Shown one piece after another: positions 62,201-64,000 of a DNA stretch of 64,000 bases. The notes below the pieces were generated by a model. That model worked only from the letters and a program-made list of their open reading frames with translations. It made no database searches and was not told where the DNA came from. The stretch's first letter is position 1; each line of letters begins with the position of its first letter. The translations under genes and the position numbers were made by a program. Source of the stretch: Pseudomonas sp. GD03944 (GTDB lineage: Bacteria; Pseudomonadota; Gammaproteobacteria; Pseudomonadales; Pseudomonadaceae). The DNA lies in contig NZ_JAOCAH010000016.1 in the NCBI RefSeq assembly GCF_029839275.1, positions 1 through 64,000 on the forward strand, written 5' to 3'.

Positions 62201-63926
62201 CGGTCCCGGTGGCCGATACTCCGTCTATCCATTCCAGCGCCTTGCGCCGCGCCTGCTCCAGGTTGCGCACGTAGGCGAGTTCACCATCCCGGCGCTGGAT
62301 GCCGGCGTGGCGCAGTTGCAGGCGCACCTGGGCGGTGGTGCCGCTGAGGATCAGGCCGGTGCCCTGTTCCTGGTAGTCACGCAGCACATTCTCCAGGGCC
62401 GCCAGGGCGGTCATGTCCAGCAGCGGCACGGCGCTGATGTCGACGATCACCACCTTCACCTCGGGAGCCAGCCGGCGCAGCACGCTGAGTGCCTTCTCGG
62501 CCGCACCAAAGAACAGCGGGCCGCGGATGGCGTAGACCAGCACCTGCTCCGGCAGGTCGGTAAGCGACTGGCGCTTGGGCAGCTCAGCGGTGTCGGTCAG
62601 CTCGCTCATGCGCTTGATGAACAGGCCGGCCGCCAGCAGCAGGCCGACGCCCACCGCCAGCACCATGTCGAACAGCACGGTCAGCACCAGGCAGCTCAGC
62701 AGTACCAGCACGTCGCTGCGCGGCGCGATGCGCAAGGTGTGGCGCACATGGCGCGCTTCGCTCATGTTCCAGGCGACCATCAGCAACAGCGCGGCCAGGG
62801 CCGCCATCGGCAGATGGCTGAACAGCGGCGCCAGGTAGAGGATGGCGATCAGCACCACCCCAGCGTGGATCATCGCTGACAGCGGCGAGAACGCCCCGGC
62901 CCGCACGTTGGCGGCGCTACGGGCCAAGGCGGCGGTGGCGGTGATGCCGCCGAACAGCGGCGCCGCCAGGTTGCCGATGCCCTGGCCGACCAGCTCGGCG
63001 TTCGGGTCGTGCTTGCTGCCGGTCATGCCATCGGCCACCACGGCGCACAGCAGCGACTCGATGGCACCGAGCATGGCGATGGCGAACGCCGGGGCGAGCA
63101 ACTGGCGAAACAGTTCGAAGGACAGCGACAACGGCAGGCCATCGGGACCGGGCAACTGCCAGGGCCAGGCGAAGGTCGGCAGAAACGGTGGAATGCCCGG
63201 GTACTCGACGCCATCCAGGCTGTAGCTGAAGCGTTCGCCCAGGGTGGCTACCGGCAGGCCGGCGCGCTCCAGTGCCAACCCAAGAAGCGCCCCCAGGGCC
63301 AGCGCCACCAAGTGGCCAGGCACCCGCGGCACCCAGCGCGGCCAGACGATCAGCACCAGCAGGCAGGCCATGGCCACCAGGCTGTCGCCGGGCTGCAGCG
63401 TGGGCAGGGCGTGCAGCAGCAGGTTCAGATGCTCGACGTAATTGTCCGGCTGGCTGGGCAGGCTCAGGCCGAACAGGTCCTTGAGCTGCAGCGTCGCGAT
63501 GACGATGCCGATGCCGGCGGTGAAGCCCAGGGTCACCGGGTAGGGGATGAATTCGATCAGGCGGCCTGCGCGTAGCAGCCCCAGGGCGATCAGGATCATC
63601 CCGGCCATGGCGGTGCACAGCAGCAGCCCGCCCAGACCGAACTGCTGGGTGATGGGCAGCAGGATCACCACGAACGCCGCGGTGGGCCCGGAAATGTTGA
63701 AGCGCGAGCCGCCGAACAGGGCGATCAGCGGGGCGGCGACCAGCACCGTGTACAGCCCGTGCTGGGGTGCGACGCCAACGGCGATGGCGAGCGCCATGGC
63801 CAGGGGGATGGCGATGATGCCCACTGTCAGCCCGGCGCTCAGGTCGCCGCGCAGGCGCTTCCTGGTGAAGCCCAGGCGCAGGCTCTGGCGCCAGGCGGCG
63901 AACAGCGGCAGACGAGGCAAGGACAT
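62148..63926 (-). CDS. SulP-family anion transporter with STAS domain
   Basis: 592 residues: about ten to twelve membrane segments with the SulP signature region (LSAGLTVGIIAIPLAMALAI), then a C-terminal STAS domain (about 445-560, with VVIVDISAVPLLDMTALAALE). Family members carry sulfate, bicarbonate or dicarboxylates; the substrate is not clear. The final residues come from REP sequence, so the ancestral C terminus was probably shorter or different. Confidence 0.9.
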   Translation of the reverse strand: MSLPRLPLFAAWRQSLRLGFTRKRLRGDLSAGLTVGIIAIPLAMALAIAVGVAPQHGLYTVLVAAPLIALFGGSRFNISGPTAAFVVILLPITQQFGLGGLLLCTAMAGMILIALGLLRAGRLIEFIPYPVTLGFTAGIGIVIATLQLKDLFGLSLPSQPDNYVEHLNLLLHALPTLQPGDSLVAMACLLVLIVWPRWVPRVPGHLVALALGALLGLALERAGLPVATLGERFSYSLDGVEYPGIPPFLPTFAWPWQLPGPDGLPLSLSFELFRQLLAPAFAIAMLGAIESLLCAVVADGMTGSKHDPNAELVGQGIGNLAAPLFGGITATAALARSAANVRAGAFSPLSAMIHAGVVLIAILYLAPLFSHLPMAALAALLLMVAWNMSEARHVRHTLRIAPRSDVLVLLSCLVLTVLFDMVLAVGVGLLLAAGLFIKRMSELTDTAELPKRQSLTDLPEQVLVYAIRGPLFFGAAEKALSVLRRLAPEVKVVIVDISAVPLLDMTALAALENVLRDYQEQGTGLILSGTTAQVRLQLRHAGIQRRDGELAYVRNLEQARRKALEWIDGVSATGTVGRASAATCLENGEARG

Positions 63927-64000
63927 GGCGGCTCCCTATGGCTGCAGCGAGTATAAGGCGTGGCCGGGTGGGCTTGTGCTGACCTAAGTCGGGTGTCGGG

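Overview
The window reads as core chromosome of a Pseudomonas of the P. putida type. It has high G+C, Pseudomonas-type REP palindromes, and the conserved blocks ychF-pth-rplY-prs-tRNA(Gln)x2-ispE-lolB-TPR-hemA-prfA-prmC-moeB-murI and hemH ... uraA-upp-hpt. Species assignment is inference from gene content and order; no search was run.

Layout. 162-3730: two half-size PqiA membrane proteins and a six-MCE-domain PqiB/LetB-like protein (lipid trafficking across the envelope). 3924-8800 (minus): the MksB/MksE/MksF condensin operon, with no MksG nuclease gene. 9028-18201: an unrecognised 206-aa protein, the carboxynorspermidine pathway (CASDH and NspC, in reverse order), a conserved Pseudomonas protein with RimI, a membrane-anchored 5'-nucleotidase-like enzyme, a C69-type hydrolase and a beta carbonic anhydrase, followed by an EamA transporter. 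19267-22175: an accessory stretch with HigBA, a CbrC-family protein, small membrane proteins, an excalibur-domain protein and a PhnB/VOC protein. 22200-24544: a decayed mobile element next to tRNA-Met, consisting of a phage-like fragment, a frame-shifted tyrosine integrase, and an intact Fic toxin with its short antitoxin. 24906-27831: a cadmium/zinc P-type ATPase behind a CadR-like operator, and a small ICMT-like methyltransferase.

27922-39889 is housekeeping: translation factors, PRPP synthase, isoprenoid, LolB, haem entry enzyme, release factor and its methylase, MoeB, MurI. 40005-45018: lipid A deacylase PagL, a LysR regulator, an HPP-CBS membrane protein, an orphan cbb3 oxidase pair CcoN-CcoQ, and a YkgJ-type cysteine cluster protein.

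45078-53436 (minus) is a tightly packed nine-gene operon: DUF523/DUF1722 protein, a MerR-type regulator resembling class II LitR/PplR, CPD photolyase, SnoaL-like protein, SDR, FAD amine oxidase, DUF1365 protein, CFA-synthase-like methyltransferase, DUF2878 membrane protein. Upstream lie two TGTACA-N12-TGTACA type sites, one over the -35 of a good promoter. A third such site lies upstream of a second unit (FAD oxidoreductase plus Trp-rich small protein), between it and the divergent TIGR01777-hemH pair. Together they look like a light-responsive regulon coupling DNA photorepair to membrane fatty acid modification. This is the most interesting system in the window.

55940-63926: ferrochelatase, an MFS transporter, uracil permease and UPRT, hypoxanthine phosphoribosyltransferase, a WbuC cupin, and a SulP transporter whose last codons lie inside a REP element.
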